The notes: a model not told the origin generated them from the letters alone. A stretch of DNA of 64,000 bases from Alicyclobacillus fastidiosus (GCF_026651875.1 NZ_CP104067.1:4268501-4332500); one strand, 5' to 3'; positions 18,681 to 27,660 are shown, counted from the stretch's first letter. Program-made: numbers and translations.

Positions 18681-19859
18681 CTACGCGTAATTGGTACGAA
18701 TGAAATGAGCAATGCGCGTCGCAGCTTCCCGCAATCTATCCTCTGTGGTCAACAGGCCCACGCGGACGTATCCCTCGCCATGCTCGCCAAATCCACGCCC
18801 CGGAGCCACGGCGACGTGCGCTCCGACCAACAGCTGTTCGGCAAACGTCACCGAATCCACACCGTTTGGGATAGGCACCCAGCAAAAAAACGATCCCGCT
18901 GGCGCCGGAACGGTGAGACCGCGCTCCCCAGCCGCAGACAGGAACGCATCTCTGCGCCTCTGGTACGTGTCGACGAGGGCGTGCACCGACGATTGATCAG
19001 GACCGAGCGCCGCGATGGCCGCCTCCTGAATAGCCGGAAAGATAGATACGTAGTAGTGGTCCTGAATCAAGTTCAAGTGAGCGATGACGTCTTTGTTCCC
19101 GACGGCAAACGCCACGCGCCATCCCGCCATGTTGTACGTCTTGCTCATGGTATAAATCTCCACGCCGACCTCTTTAGCGCCGGGCTGTTGCAAGAAAGAA
19201 GGCGGTTGGTTCCCGTCGTATCCGATCGCGCCGTACGCGAAGTCGTGGACGACGACCACTTGATGCTGCTGCGCCCGGTCGATGACCGCATCAAAAAATT
19301 CCGACGTGGCACCCGCACCAGTGGGGTTATTGGGATAGTTTAGGTACCAGACCTTCGCCCTCGTCCATTCCTCGATGGAGACTTCATCGAGGTCTGGGAG
19401 ATACCCGTTTTCTTTCGTGATGGGCAACGGACGCGCCGTTCCACCTGCCAACTGAATCCCGCTCAGATAATCCGGATATCCAGGGTCAGGAACGAGCGCA
19501 ATGTCCCCATGTTCGAGATAGAGCTCGGCGATTTCCACCAATCCTGTTTTGCCGCCGACGAGAATGGCGACTTCCTCCTCCGGATTCAGCGACACGCCGT
19601 AGGTGCGGCGGTAGAAGTCAGCCACTTCCTGTTTCAGCCGCGGCAGGCCGCGAAATGGGGCGTAACGATGGGTGGCCGGATTCAGCGCAGCCGCTCGCAA
19701 GGCCTCTACCACGTGAGGGGGCGTCGGCAAGTCTGGGTTTCCTTGGCCGAGGTTGATGACGTCGTTCCCCTGCGCCTGTACTTCGGCCACTCGTTTGGTC
19801 AGCGCCGCAAAAAATTGCGCGGGCAATCGATTTATTCGTTCAGCTAGGCGGATATCCAC
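18681..19859 (-). CDS. Class I/II PLP aminotransferase (DapL/MtnE-like)
   Basis: 392 residues. NLGQGNPDLPTPPHVVEAL, YAPFRGLPRLKQEVADFY, WYLNYPNNPTGA (Asn and the PLP contact), VVVHDFAYGAIGYDG, and the PLP lysine in TMSKTYNMAGWRVAFAVGN are diagnostic. The SKTYNMAGWR form is shared by LL-diaminopimelate aminotransferases and Bacillus MtnE, which transaminates KMTB in methionine salvage. No methionine-salvage gene is near, so the substrate is open. Start is GTG 19859 behind AAGGAG. It follows the rodA-like gene by 15 bp on the same strand. Confidence 0.88.
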   Translation of the reverse strand: MDIRLAERINRLPAQFFAALTKRVAEVQAQGNDVINLGQGNPDLPTPPHVVEALRAAALNPATHRYAPFRGLPRLKQEVADFYRRTYGVSLNPEEEVAILVGGKTGLVEIAELYLEHGDIALVPDPGYPDYLSGIQLAGGTARPLPITKENGYLPDLDEVSIEEWTRAKVWYLNYPNNPTGAGATSEFFDAVIDRAQQHQVVVVHDFAYGAIGYDGNQPPSFLQQPGAKEVGVEIYTMSKTYNMAGWRVAFAVGNKDVIAHLNLIQDHYYVSIFPAIQEAAIAALGPDQSSVHALVDTYQRRRDAFLSAAGERGLTVPAPAGSFFCWVPIPNGVDSVTFAEQLLVGAHVAVAPGRGFGEHGEGYVRVGLLTTEDRLREAATRIAHFIRTNYA

Positions 19860-19874
19860 TTCGGTTCATTCTCC

Positions 19875-21056
19875 TTAATCAAAGCGCAGTTTACGTCGCC
19901 GCACGCCGACGCTGAGAACCAGTCCGACGGCGATGTAGTCAACGACCAGAGACGTTCCCCCGTAACTGATGAAAGGCAACGTGATGCCCGTCGAAGGACT
20001 CAGGTACATGTCCATGCCGATGTTTTCAAACACCTGGAAAGAGAACATCCCAATGATGCCCGCCGCCAGGTACATGCCGAAATAGTCGTCCGTCGTCGCC
20101 GCAATTTTGATTAAACGATACATCAGCATCAAGAACAAGAGGACGAGTACAGCCGCGCCGACAAATCCGAACTCCTCGCCCACGGCGGAGAAGATGTAGT
20201 CAGTCCATTGGTTCGGGACCCAGGCACCTTTTGTCTCGATCCCGTTGAACAGCCCCTCCCCGAACAGTTGCCCGCTGCCGATAGCAATCTGCGCCATGTG
20301 TACGTTGTAGCCGTCCTTGCGCACGTCGTAGTTGGGATCTAGCCAAGTCGTGATCCGACTGGCCTGATAGCTTTTTAACAGATGCAACTTGTCGACGATG
20401 ACGTTGTTGATGAACAACTGGGATTTATCCGGAAACATCACGGCGGCGACGCTGAAGCCGACCACGATGACGACGACAAACAACATGATGATGGCGAAAT
20501 GCGTTCGTTTTGCAAACACGGTATACATCGTCAAGGCGAGCGCCATAATGACGAGCGCTTGTCCCAGTGCTGGCTCTTCAAACGTCAGCGCAAACGGGAC
20601 GATGACGATGGGCGCGAGCACCCACACCTTGCGTAAGCGATAGTCAGGCACTTCGCTCTCATCCGTGTCGGCCATAAACGCCGCCATCCAGATGATCAAG
20701 GCTATTTTCGCCAACTCCGACGGCTGAATCGTGACCACCTTGAGGTTGATCCACGAGTGCGCGCCACTGGTGGCCGGAAAGCCGAAGACGACCACGAGCA
20801 AGAGCGCCGAAATTCCATACAGCCACCACCGGTACTTGCGCAGAACTCGGTAGTCGAAGACGGTCGTCACCAACAGCGCGACGATCCCCACGATTTCGTA
20901 CGCGATCTGCTTCACCATTATATGGCTAGGAATGTAGGGATTCGCATGGCTGTGTGTCGCGGCGTCCACGGCGATGGTGCCATATGCGGCCAACAGTAAG
21001 AGGACGCCAAACACGGTGAAATCCAGATCACGAATGTTGCGACGTAGCATTTCCAA
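19875..21056 (-). CDS. SEDS peptidoglycan polymerase, RodA/FtsW/SpoVE family
   Basis: 393 residues with about ten transmembrane helices. SWINLKVVTIQPSELAKIALI, the EEPALGQAL segment, and the C-terminal signature NIGMDMYLSPSTGITLPFISYGGTSL are those of SEDS glycosyltransferases, which polymerise lipid II with a partner class B PBP. The MDMYLSPSTGITLPF form is closer to RodA than FtsW. A PBP2 gene lies far away at 42.7 kb. The start is TTG 21056, or ATG 21050, behind GGAGG. The lineage is clear; assigning it to elongation or sporulation is inference. Confidence 0.9.
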   Translation of the reverse strand: MEMLRRNIRDLDFTVFGVLLLLAAYGTIAVDAATHSHANPYIPSHIMVKQIAYEIVGIVALLVTTVFDYRVLRKYRWWLYGISALLLVVVFGFPATSGAHSWINLKVVTIQPSELAKIALIIWMAAFMADTDESEVPDYRLRKVWVLAPIVIVPFALTFEEPALGQALVIMALALTMYTVFAKRTHFAIIMLFVVVIVVGFSVAAVMFPDKSQLFINNVIVDKLHLLKSYQASRITTWLDPNYDVRKDGYNVHMAQIAIGSGQLFGEGLFNGIETKGAWVPNQWTDYIFSAVGEEFGFVGAAVLVLLFLMLMYRLIKIAATTDDYFGMYLAAGIIGMFSFQVFENIGMDMYLSPSTGITLPFISYGGTSLVVDYIAVGLVLSVGVRRRKLRFD

Positions 21057-21123
21057 AACCAGTTACCTCCGTGTTCGAGTCGGGTTGATAGCAGTGGCGA
21101 TGTCAATCCGTTGACATCGCAGA

Positions 21124-21930
21124 TTACACCGATGCGTGGAGAACGGACAGGCAGACATCCGGGCAGTCGGTGACAATGCCGTCGACGCCTACCTCGATAA
21201 GCTCCTTCATCTGCTTCTCGTCGTTGACAGTCCACACGTGAACCGCCACGCCCATGGCTTTGGCCCGCTCGACAAAATGTCGATTTACCAGCGGTCTGCC
21301 CCAAGCGGACCTCGGGACCTGCAGGGCCAGATACGGCACCTTTGCCCGTCTGCCGAAGAAGCGCAGGAGCGACGGGATGCGCAGGAGAAATTCAACGACT
21401 TCACGCGTCGACGCGCTGGTCGCTACCCTTGGCGTTCGAGCCCGCGCCTCGACCAGGGTTTGATGCGAAAACGACGCCAGCATGACGCGATGAAACGCGT
21501 TGTGCTCGTCGAGTATGCGAAGAAACGAAGCCACTCGCGGCTCTTTCGGCTTTAGGTCGACGTTCACACGGACGTCCGGCAGGCCTTCGAGCAACTCGTC
21601 AAAGGTCATGATCTGCACGCCCTTCCCGCGAAACGGAAAAGTCTTCCCTTCGTCGAGCGTGAAGCGATAGCCAAAGTCGAGTGCACGCAACTCCCTGTAC
21701 GTCAGGTCGCGAATGCGGCCGGTGTGTTCCGTGACGTGATCGACAACGTCATCGTGGCAGACCACGAGTCGGTCGTCCTTCGTCCAGTGAACGTCCGTCT
21801 CGATGACGTTTGCGCCCATTTTCGACGCCAATTCAAACGCCGGCCAGGTGTTGGCTGGCGCCCTCATCGACGCTCCGCGGTGCGCCATCGTTAAAAATTC
21901 TGCATCATCCGTGAATGGATGCGAGGACAT
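21124..21930 (-). CDS. Glycerophosphodiester phosphodiesterase
   Basis: 268 residues from ATG 21930 behind GGGGGG. GDPD motifs: MAHRGASMRAPANTWPAF (catalytic His, Arg), IETDVHWTKDDRLVVCHDD (metal-binding Glu/Asp and catalytic His), VNVDLKPKEP, and the C-terminal VHVWTVNDEKQM...GVDGIVTDCPD. No signal peptide, so it is probably cytosolic (UgpQ-like), hydrolysing glycerophosphodiesters to glycerol-3-phosphate and alcohol. It sits 67 bp upstream of the rodA-like gene on the same strand. Confidence 0.93.
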   Translation of the reverse strand: MSSHPFTDDAEFLTMAHRGASMRAPANTWPAFELASKMGANVIETDVHWTKDDRLVVCHDDVVDHVTEHTGRIRDLTYRELRALDFGYRFTLDEGKTFPFRGKGVQIMTFDELLEGLPDVRVNVDLKPKEPRVASFLRILDEHNAFHRVMLASFSHQTLVEARARTPRVATSASTREVVEFLLRIPSLLRFFGRRAKVPYLALQVPRSAWGRPLVNRHFVERAKAMGVAVHVWTVNDEKQMKELIEVGVDGIVTDCPDVCLSVLHASV

Positions 21931-22037
21931 TTCGCAATCCCCCCAATTATAAACGACGGTGGACAGTCTGTGCATGCGCCGCTACATCCGGGATACCTGC
22001 CCCATAAGCTAGGCATTGTCAAAGGAGGCGTATATCC

Positions 22038-22349
22038 ATGGTTACGCATCGTCACGTGCGCGAATACCTAGGTCAGCACGTTCACTTGCATACGCATTTC
22101 GGAACGTTTCAAGGAGTCATCGTCCATCTCAGCAAACATCATATCATCCTCGGGCGGGTTCCAACGCGTGATCCACAACTTGCCTTCGAAGGCATGCCTC
22201 TCTACCCAGATGGCATGATGCGACATATGCCGATCGGGCCCGGCGGCGGTCCACCCCTTCCTCCCCCTGGTCCCGGCGGCGGTTGGCAAATTGCCATCCC
22301 ACTCGCAGCCATCCTGGGTATCACTGCAGTGGGGATGCACTGGTGGTGA
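22038..22349 (+). CDS. Unknown His-rich small protein with C-terminal membrane segment
   Basis: 103 residues from ATG 22038 behind AAAGGAGG. The N-terminal 45 residues contain VREYLGQHVHLHTHFGTFQG and HLSKHHIILGRVP, a short beta-rich unit reminiscent of small Sm-like or spore-coat barrel proteins. A Gly/Pro-rich linker (GPGGGPPLPPPGPGGG) follows, then a hydrophobic C-terminal helix (IAIPLAAILGITAVG). Eleven or more His residues are in the first half. I do not recognise the family. The strong ribosome site and compositional structure suggest a real gene. No neighbour gives a functional hint. Confidence 0.7.
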   Translation: MVTHRHVREYLGQHVHLHTHFGTFQGVIVHLSKHHIILGRVPTRDPQLAFEGMPLYPDGMMRHMPIGPGGGPPLPPPGPGGGWQIAIPLAAILGITAVGMHWW

Positions 22350-22607
22350 GGATAGGGTCAGCCGGAACCTCGGCGGCTCCCGACCGCGCTTTAGCGCTTT
22401 TGAGAGGCTTTGTGCCGTAGTGCGCAGGCGGCCTTGGCCCGCTTTCCCGCGCGCGTACGTCGCCCGAAGACCCCCTGAGGCCACCTGTCGACGACGGAAT
22501 CATCTCGACGGTGGCCAGTTCCACTTACAAAAAATGGACTGTATGCCGGTGTGCAGGGAAACGGCCCAAAATGTCGAATTTAGTTTGGACTGTCTGCATT
22601 CACAAGG

Positions 22608-24038
22608 GTGGTGTTCCAATTGCGGACCAAACGGCATCAGCCAGATTACATTCTTATGATTGCGGTCCTCATGCTCACCGGGATCGGCATCATTACCGTA
22701 TATTCCGCCAGCACGGTCGTGGACTTGCACGAGGGGATGGCGGCAGACCACATGGCCATCCGGCAACTCTTAGCGAGCATATTCGGCCTCTTGTTGTTCG
22801 GCGGCGCTACCTATGCGCCATACCACACGTGGTTCAAGCTCGCGCCAAAGCTGCTGCTCGCAGCCGTGGCCCTGCTCGTCGTCGTACTCGTTCCAGGCGT
22901 GGGCCATAGCAGCCACGGCGCCACGCGCTGGCTAGGCTCTTCGAGCATTCACCTGCAGCCGTCGGCGGTGGCCATCATCGTCGTCGTGATCTACTTGTCC
23001 TTTTTGCTCACGAAGAGGATGACGGTGCTCCACGACACGCGCCGGGCGTTTCGACCGGCGATGGTGGTGGTGATGATGCTCACCGCGCTCGTCTTTATCG
23101 AACCGGACATGGGCACGGCGATGGCGCTCTTCGGCACGGCGGTAGTCGTCATGTTCGCGTCGGGGCTGCGCATGCGCCCGCTGATCATCTCGCTTGGCAT
23201 ATTGGCACCTATCGGCTATTTGCTGATTCACTTCGCCTCGTACCGGAGCAGTCGGATGGACGCGTTCCTGCACCCGTTTAGCGCCGCATCGCAGCAGGGC
23301 TCAGGCTACCAGCTGATCCAGGGCCTCACCGCCATCGCAAACGGCGGCCTGACCGGACGCGGGTTCGATCTCAGCGTCATGGCCACAGGCTACCTGCCAG
23401 AGCCCTATACGGACTTCATCTTCGCGGTGTTCACGGAGCAGTGGGGCTGGCTCGGCGACGCTGGGCTACTGGCCATCTTCGCCGTCCTCATCTGGCGCGG
23501 ATTCCGCGTGGCACGGTACGCGCGAGACCGGTTTGGCGCCCTCCTCGCCATCGGGTTGACGAGTACCATCATCATTCAGGCCGCCATCAACCTTGGCGCC
23601 GTGACTTGGCTGTTGCCTGTGACCGGCATTCCGCTGCCTTTCATCAGCTACGGAGGCACGGACATCTGGATCAACCTTCTCGCCATGGGGATTCTCATGA
23701 GCGTCTCGCGCGAGACGGCCGACACGGTGACCGACGTGGACTCCTTGGCGGAAATTCTGTCGGTCGATGAATTCAGAGCGGACCGGGTCCAGGCCTCGCA
23801 GCAACCGATGTCTTCTCGTGCGCAACGGCCAGCGCAGGTGACCAACCTTTCATCGCGCCGAAACACTTGGCCATCCAGCACAGGCGCGCGCAAGTCTCAG
23901 TCGGACGAGACGTCGCAAATGAGGCGGAACCTCTCGCTGACCTGGAAGGCTCAACAGGAGTCGAGCGCAACGCGCGAAAACCGGACGAGCAGTCGCAATC
24001 ATAGCGACAGCAAAGGGTCACGTAAGCATAAGCGATAG
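22608..24038 (+). CDS. SEDS peptidoglycan polymerase, FtsW-like, with long basic tail
   Basis: 476 residues. Ten transmembrane helices occupy about residues 15-370. TVYSAS near the N-terminus, GATRWLGSSSIHLQPSAVAIIVVV, FIEPDMGTA, GLTGRGFDLSVMATGYLPEPYTDFIFAV, and LPVTGIPLPFISYGGT are FtsW/SpoVE hallmarks; the conserved Asp lies in EPDMGT. A hydrophilic C-terminal tail of about 100 residues, rich in Ser, Arg and Gln, is longer than in typical FtsW and probably cytoplasmic. GTG 22608 has a weak ribosome site. It is the second SEDS gene in the window and may serve division or sporulation. Confidence 0.88.
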   Translation: MVFQLRTKRHQPDYILMIAVLMLTGIGIITVYSASTVVDLHEGMAADHMAIRQLLASIFGLLLFGGATYAPYHTWFKLAPKLLLAAVALLVVVLVPGVGHSSHGATRWLGSSSIHLQPSAVAIIVVVIYLSFLLTKRMTVLHDTRRAFRPAMVVVMMLTALVFIEPDMGTAMALFGTAVVVMFASGLRMRPLIISLGILAPIGYLLIHFASYRSSRMDAFLHPFSAASQQGSGYQLIQGLTAIANGGLTGRGFDLSVMATGYLPEPYTDFIFAVFTEQWGWLGDAGLLAIFAVLIWRGFRVARYARDRFGALLAIGLTSTIIIQAAINLGAVTWLLPVTGIPLPFISYGGTDIWINLLAMGILMSVSRETADTVTDVDSLAEILSVDEFRADRVQASQQPMSSRAQRPAQVTNLSSRRNTWPSSTGARKSQSDETSQMRRNLSLTWKAQQESSATRENRTSSRNHSDSKGSRKHKR

Positions 24039-24082
24039 TCGCCGGAACCATGCACGCCGGCGGACGGGACAGGAGTGACGAC

Positions 24083-25039
24083 ATGCAGAGACCAGCATTT
24101 CCACAACCGGTGAAGATGACGGACGACATTTGGCAAATCGATTTGATGGAGCAAGGGCTTCGCTACCGCACCGGCGCCTATGTCATCCTCGACGAGAAGC
24201 CGACTTTGATCGAGACCGGCTCCGCCAATTCGCACGAAGCCCTGATGGCCGGATTGTCAGCCATTGGACTGTCAGCACATGACTTGGCGTACGTCGTCGT
24301 GACGCACGTCCACCTAGATCACGCCGGCGGCGCCGGCCAACTCATCGCAAAAGCCCCCCAAGCACAACTCGTGGTGCACCCTCGCGGCGCGCGCCACATG
24401 GCCGACCCGAGCAAACTTTGGGCTGGCGCGACGCAGGTCTATGGAGACAAAACCGAGGCACTCTTCGGCGGCGTAGTGCCTGTCCCGACTGAACACATCC
24501 TGGTTAGAGAGCACGAGGAGACGCTCTCCATCGGCAGGCGCACGCTCCAATTTTTCGACTCCCCTGGGCACGCCAAACACCACTTCACCATCTTGAGCGA
24601 AGTGGACCGTGCCCTGTTCGCCGGAGATGCGGTAGGGATTCGCTATCCGACGGAATTCACTGGGTTTCCCTTCGAGTTTATCGCTCCGTCGAGTTCCCCT
24701 ATCGACTTCGACCCAGTGGCGGTCCACCAAACCCTCGACATGCTTCTAACGCTTCCGTTCGACTGGGTGTATCACGCGCACTTCGGCAAGTCTTTGAAGC
24801 TGGAGGCCATCGACCACACCCGCCGTTTGGCGGACGCATTTGCGGCCGTGATCGAACGGATTTACAGTCCTGACATCGAGACGCAAACGGTGGTGGCAGA
24901 ATTGCGCCGCCTGATCGCCGACGACCTCGAGCGGCAAGGAAAAACCGCTCTGGATTTACGCGTGCTCGACATCGACGTGGTGCTCGATGCGCTAGGGCTC
25001 GTCTACTACGAGAAGAAGCGGCGGGAGCGAAACAACTAA
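24083..25039 (+). CDS. MBL-fold metallo-hydrolase
   Basis: 318 residues from ATG 24083 behind AGGAG. The zinc-binding motif THVHLDHAGG (HxHxDH) is at about residue 73-82, with later His in DSPGHAKHH, Asp in LFAGDAVGIRYP and His in VYHAHFG. The C-terminal 80 residues are helical, as in a family of Bacillales MBL proteins of unknown substrate. No rhodanese domain or glyoxalase II C-terminus is seen. It is 44 bp after the ftsW-like gene and may be co-transcribed. Confidence 0.87.
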   Translation: MQRPAFPQPVKMTDDIWQIDLMEQGLRYRTGAYVILDEKPTLIETGSANSHEALMAGLSAIGLSAHDLAYVVVTHVHLDHAGGAGQLIAKAPQAQLVVHPRGARHMADPSKLWAGATQVYGDKTEALFGGVVPVPTEHILVREHEETLSIGRRTLQFFDSPGHAKHHFTILSEVDRALFAGDAVGIRYPTEFTGFPFEFIAPSSSPIDFDPVAVHQTLDMLLTLPFDWVYHAHFGKSLKLEAIDHTRRLADAFAAVIERIYSPDIETQTVVAELRRLIADDLERQGKTALDLRVLDIDVVLDALGLVYYEKKRRERNN

Positions 25040-25063
25040 ACGGACTCTGACTCGGAGATAACA

Positions 25064-25087
25064 GGGGCGACCAGTCGCAGTCGCCCC
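25064..25087. terminator. Bidirectional terminator between convergent genes
   Basis: GGGGCGAC (25064-25071) pairs with GTCGCCCC (25080-25087), between the MBL gene (ends 25039) and the thpR-like gene (ends 25097). AATTCC follows on one side and TGTTAT on the other, so the T-tracts are weak. Confidence 0.55.
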
Positions 25088-25096
25088 AATTCCCCG

Positions 25097-25657
25097 TCAG
25101 TTCTCCGGCCCCCTCAGCTCGAACCGGGCTCGCACTGGATACTGTAGTTGTCCGTCGATGCGGGTGGACTCGAACAAGATGAGGTTGGGCACGAGCGTCG
25201 TCAATTTGGCCGGTGCTCTCAATCGTTCCACGTCCACCTGCGAGCGCAACTTACGCGCCAAGGTGATATGCGGTCGATAGTGCTTTTCGTCCAAGTCCAA
25301 TGCCAATCGCTCCAACACCTGTTCCTTCACCGCGCGGTTGAGCAGGGCGAGCTTGTCCCAATCTGTCTCGTTGCGCAACAACCCCAGCCAAAACACTTTG
25401 TTCCGGGAGAATTGGCCAAGCGCGCCCGTCGTGAGTCGAATAGGTCCCACCTGCTCGGCCGCGCGACGACCGGCCTCGGCAATCGCTTCCTCGTCCTCGT
25501 CGGACACCATCCCTAGAAACAGTACTGTGATATGTAAAAGTTTCGGATTGCTCCAGGCACCCGCTTCCACATGGCGTGCTTTGAGGGAAGTTTGCAAGGC
25601 GTGAAGCTCGTCCCTCCACTCGTCGGGCAACTCGAGGCCGAAGAATAGACGCCTCAT
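25097..25657 (-). CDS. thpR: RNA 2',3'-cyclic phosphodiesterase (ThpR/LigT)
   Basis: 186 residues from ATG 25657, the usual length. The two HxT motifs of the 2H phosphoesterase family are present: HITVLFLG (about residue 38) and HITLARK (about 127). The N-terminus MRRLFFGLELPDEWRDEL is typical. It opens 2',3'-cyclic phosphates on RNA ends and can ligate tRNA halves in vitro. The start lies one base after the TAA of the ArsC-like gene (TAACATG), so translation is probably coupled. A longer frame upstream only re-reads that gene. Confidence 0.92.
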   Translation of the reverse strand: MRRLFFGLELPDEWRDELHALQTSLKARHVEAGAWSNPKLLHITVLFLGMVSDEDEEAIAEAGRRAAEQVGPIRLTTGALGQFSRNKVFWLGLLRNETDWDKLALLNRAVKEQVLERLALDLDEKHYRPHITLARKLRSQVDVERLRAPAKLTTLVPNLILFESTRIDGQLQYPVRARFELRGPEN

Positions 25658-25658
25658 G

Positions 25659-26015
25659 TTACTGGTCCTCTCCCAAGGCGATGCGGCGGTACGCGCCCTC
25701 GTGATAACCGACAAACACTTCCTTGTCCGTTTCCAGAATGGGACGCTTGAGAAGCTTGCCGTCCTTGGACAATTCGCGAATCCACTCATCCTCGGTAAAC
25801 TTCGCATGTTTGAGATCTCGCTCGCGATAGACCGTCCCTCGCGTATTCACAAAGTCCTCAACTGGACGTCCGGACCGCTCCATCCAAGTGCGGATGGTTT
25901 GTTCACTCGGCGGCCTGTCCACGATGTCGTGAAACTGCACGTTAGCCCCGCTCTCCTGAAGCGTTTTGTGCGCGTCACGACAAGTTGAGCAGCGCTTGTA
26001 ACCATATAACAGCAA
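25659..26015 (-). CDS. ArsC/Spx-family protein (YusI-like)
   Basis: 118 residues from TTG 26015 behind GGAGG. The thioredoxin-like ArsC fold begins LLYGYKRCSTCRDAHKTL with a CxxC-type CSTC at residues 9-12. KHAKFTEDEW and LLKRPILETDKEVFVGYH are standard for the YffB/YusI/Spx/MgsR group. It is not Spx itself, since the redox CxxC is N-terminal as usual but the Spx RNA-polymerase contact Gly52 region is not clearly conserved. It may be a thiol reductase or stress regulator. Middle gene of an apparent three-gene unit with the GAF protein and ThpR. Confidence 0.85.
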   Translation of the reverse strand: MLLYGYKRCSTCRDAHKTLQESGANVQFHDIVDRPPSEQTIRTWMERSGRPVEDFVNTRGTVYRERDLKHAKFTEDEWIRELSKDGKLLKRPILETDKEVFVGYHEGAYRRIALGEDQ

Positions 26016-26033
26016 CTAGGTTCCTCCTCGAAG

Positions 26034-26528
26034 TTAAAACTGGGTGTGCTTACACAGCACGGCGACTGCCTGTTCGAGGCCGCGGGCATCTTCCTCGTCA
26101 AAGCGTGCGGGCGTCGGGCTGTCGATGTCGAGCACGCCAATCAGCTTGCCCTCGACGACAATCGGCACGACGACTTCTGATCTCGACGCGGGATCACACG
26201 CGATGTGGCCAGGAAAGGAAAATACGTCTTCGACGACCATCGCCTGCCGCTTTGTTGCGACGGCGCCACACACGCCTTTGCCAGACGGAATGCGAATGCA
26301 CGCCGGCTTCCCTTGAAACGGACCGAGGATGAGTTCGCCGTCGTCCTCACTCCACAGGTAAAAGCCGACCCAGTTGATGTCTTTCAAGTACAGGTTCAAC
26401 AGCGACGACATGTTGCTCAAGTTGGCGATTGCGTTTGGCTCGCCGGCGAGCAAGTGGTGGAGCTGCTCTGCGATTTGGTCGTAAAATTGCTGTTTATTGT
26501 TTGCCTCAATGGCCGATTCCGTAAACAT
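26034..26528 (-). CDS. Free methionine-(R)-sulfoxide reductase (GAF domain, YtsP-like)
   Basis: 164 residues, a single GAF domain. INWVGFYLW, LGPFQGKPACIRIPSGKGVCGAVA and HIACDPASRSEVVVPIV carry the three Cys used for catalysis and resolution in fRMsr enzymes. GVLDIDSPTPARFDEEDARGLE ends the domain. It reduces free Met-R-sulfoxide in the cytoplasm, a redox defence role consistent with the ArsC-like protein next to it. ATG 26528 follows GGAGGTAG. An inverted repeat lies in its leader at 26549-26566. Confidence 0.92.
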   Translation of the reverse strand: MFTESAIEANNKQQFYDQIAEQLHHLLAGEPNAIANLSNMSSLLNLYLKDINWVGFYLWSEDDGELILGPFQGKPACIRIPSGKGVCGAVATKRQAMVVEDVFSFPGHIACDPASRSEVVVPIVVEGKLIGVLDIDSPTPARFDEEDARGLEQAVAVLCKHTQF

Positions 26529-26548
26529 CTAGACTACCTCCGTCCTTA

Positions 26549-26566
26549 GACCGACATCTATCGGTC
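26549..26566. promoter_or_regulatory. Inverted repeat in the leader of the methionine sulfoxide reductase gene
   Basis: GACCGA (26549-26554) and TCGGTC (26561-26566) are perfect inverted arms around 6 bp. On the minus strand several TATACT/TATAAT-like hexamers lie immediately upstream (about 26565-26585). The repeat lies between them and the ribosome site, so it could be a repressor site or an mRNA hairpin. Confidence 0.4.
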
Positions 26567-26684
26567 ATTATATTATAGTATAATCCACGTGAAAGGTCGT
26601 ACGAACCACGGGCCTTGGCGCGACGGCGATTGGCTCGAAGCCCGAACGATTGAATATTTTCGTTCCCTAAGGAGCTGACCCTTT

Positions 26685-27566
26685 TTGACGAAGACCCCAA
26701 TCCGCAATCACCTTCCCGCCGTAGCCACATTCTCCATCGTGGCTGTCGACGTGGCTACCGGCGAGATCGGCGTCGGCGTGCAATCCAAATTTCTCGCAGT
26801 CGGCTCGGTCGTGCCCTGGGTACGCGCAGGTGTCGGCGCGATTGCGACGCAGAGCTGGGCGAATACAAGCTATGGACCGCGCGGCCTCGAGCTCCTCGAA
26901 CAAGGACTGCACCCAAGTGAGGTCATCGCGCAACTCACGGGCTTAGATGAGGACAAAGATGCCCGTCAGATAGGCATCGTCAACGCGCGCGGCGACAGTG
27001 CCACGTACACCGGGAGCGGCTGCTTTGCGTACGCGGGTGGAATCGCCGGACAAGGGTTTGCAGCACAAGGAAACATTCTCGCGTCGGCGGCAGTCGTCGA
27101 CGGTCTCGTGGAGGGCATTCAGTCGGAGGGGGCCCTCGCGGATAGATTGATTCGCGCCCTGTCACTGGCGCAAGCGGCCGGAGGCGACAAGCGCGGCATG
27201 CAGTCCGCCGCACTCTACATCGCCAAGCAAGGCGCTGGCTACGGTGGCTTCAACGACCGCTTTATCGATCTCCGCGTCGACGAACACGCCTCGCCCATTC
27301 AAGAATTAGACAGGCTCCTCCACCTTCAGCGCCTGTACTTCGGCAGGACGCGACAAGAGGACGTTTTGCCGCTTTCTGGCGACACACTCGCAGAGATACG
27401 CGACCTGCTTCGACAAAAAGGCTACGAGGCTGGTTCCGGCCCGACGTACGACGAGACGACAAAATCACAACTTCAACAGTACTTCCTGACGGAGAACTTC
27501 GATGACCGTTGGACGGACGAGGCCACGATTGATGGCCTGGTCCTCGACTACATGCGCAAGCACTAA
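26685..27566 (+). CDS. DUF1028 protein with C-terminal peptidoglycan-binding-like extension
   Basis: 293 residues from TTG 26685 behind AAGGAG. The N-terminal 220 residues match DUF1028: ATFSIVAVDVATGEIGVGVQSKFLAVGSVVPWVRAGVGAIATQ, GIVNARGDSATYTGSGC and GFAAQGNILA, an Ntn-hydrolase-like fold of unknown substrate. The last 70 residues (GDTLAEIRDLLRQKGYEAG to FDDRWTDEATIDGLVLDYM) resemble the peptidoglycan-binding-like domain often fused to DUF1028. No signal peptide is seen. It is followed 94 bp later by murT, and the pairing is worth noting. Confidence 0.86.
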   Translation: MTKTPIRNHLPAVATFSIVAVDVATGEIGVGVQSKFLAVGSVVPWVRAGVGAIATQSWANTSYGPRGLELLEQGLHPSEVIAQLTGLDEDKDARQIGIVNARGDSATYTGSGCFAYAGGIAGQGFAAQGNILASAAVVDGLVEGIQSEGALADRLIRALSLAQAAGGDKRGMQSAALYIAKQGAGYGGFNDRFIDLRVDEHASPIQELDRLLHLQRLYFGRTRQEDVLPLSGDTLAEIRDLLRQKGYEAGSGPTYDETTKSQLQQYFLTENFDDRWTDEATIDGLVLDYMRKH

Positions 27567-27660
27567 CTGCGCGTCATGCGCACAGGCGTGCCGACAATCT
27601 GCGGCCACTTGCGCGATTCGGTCTTGTCACCGCACCTACGCTTTGAAAGGACGACGAGTC

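Noticed and set aside
22350..22607. Possible structured RNA before the ftsW-like gene
   Set aside because: Some GC-rich complementarity, but no match to RNase P, SRP RNA, 6S or known riboswitch cores that I could recognise.
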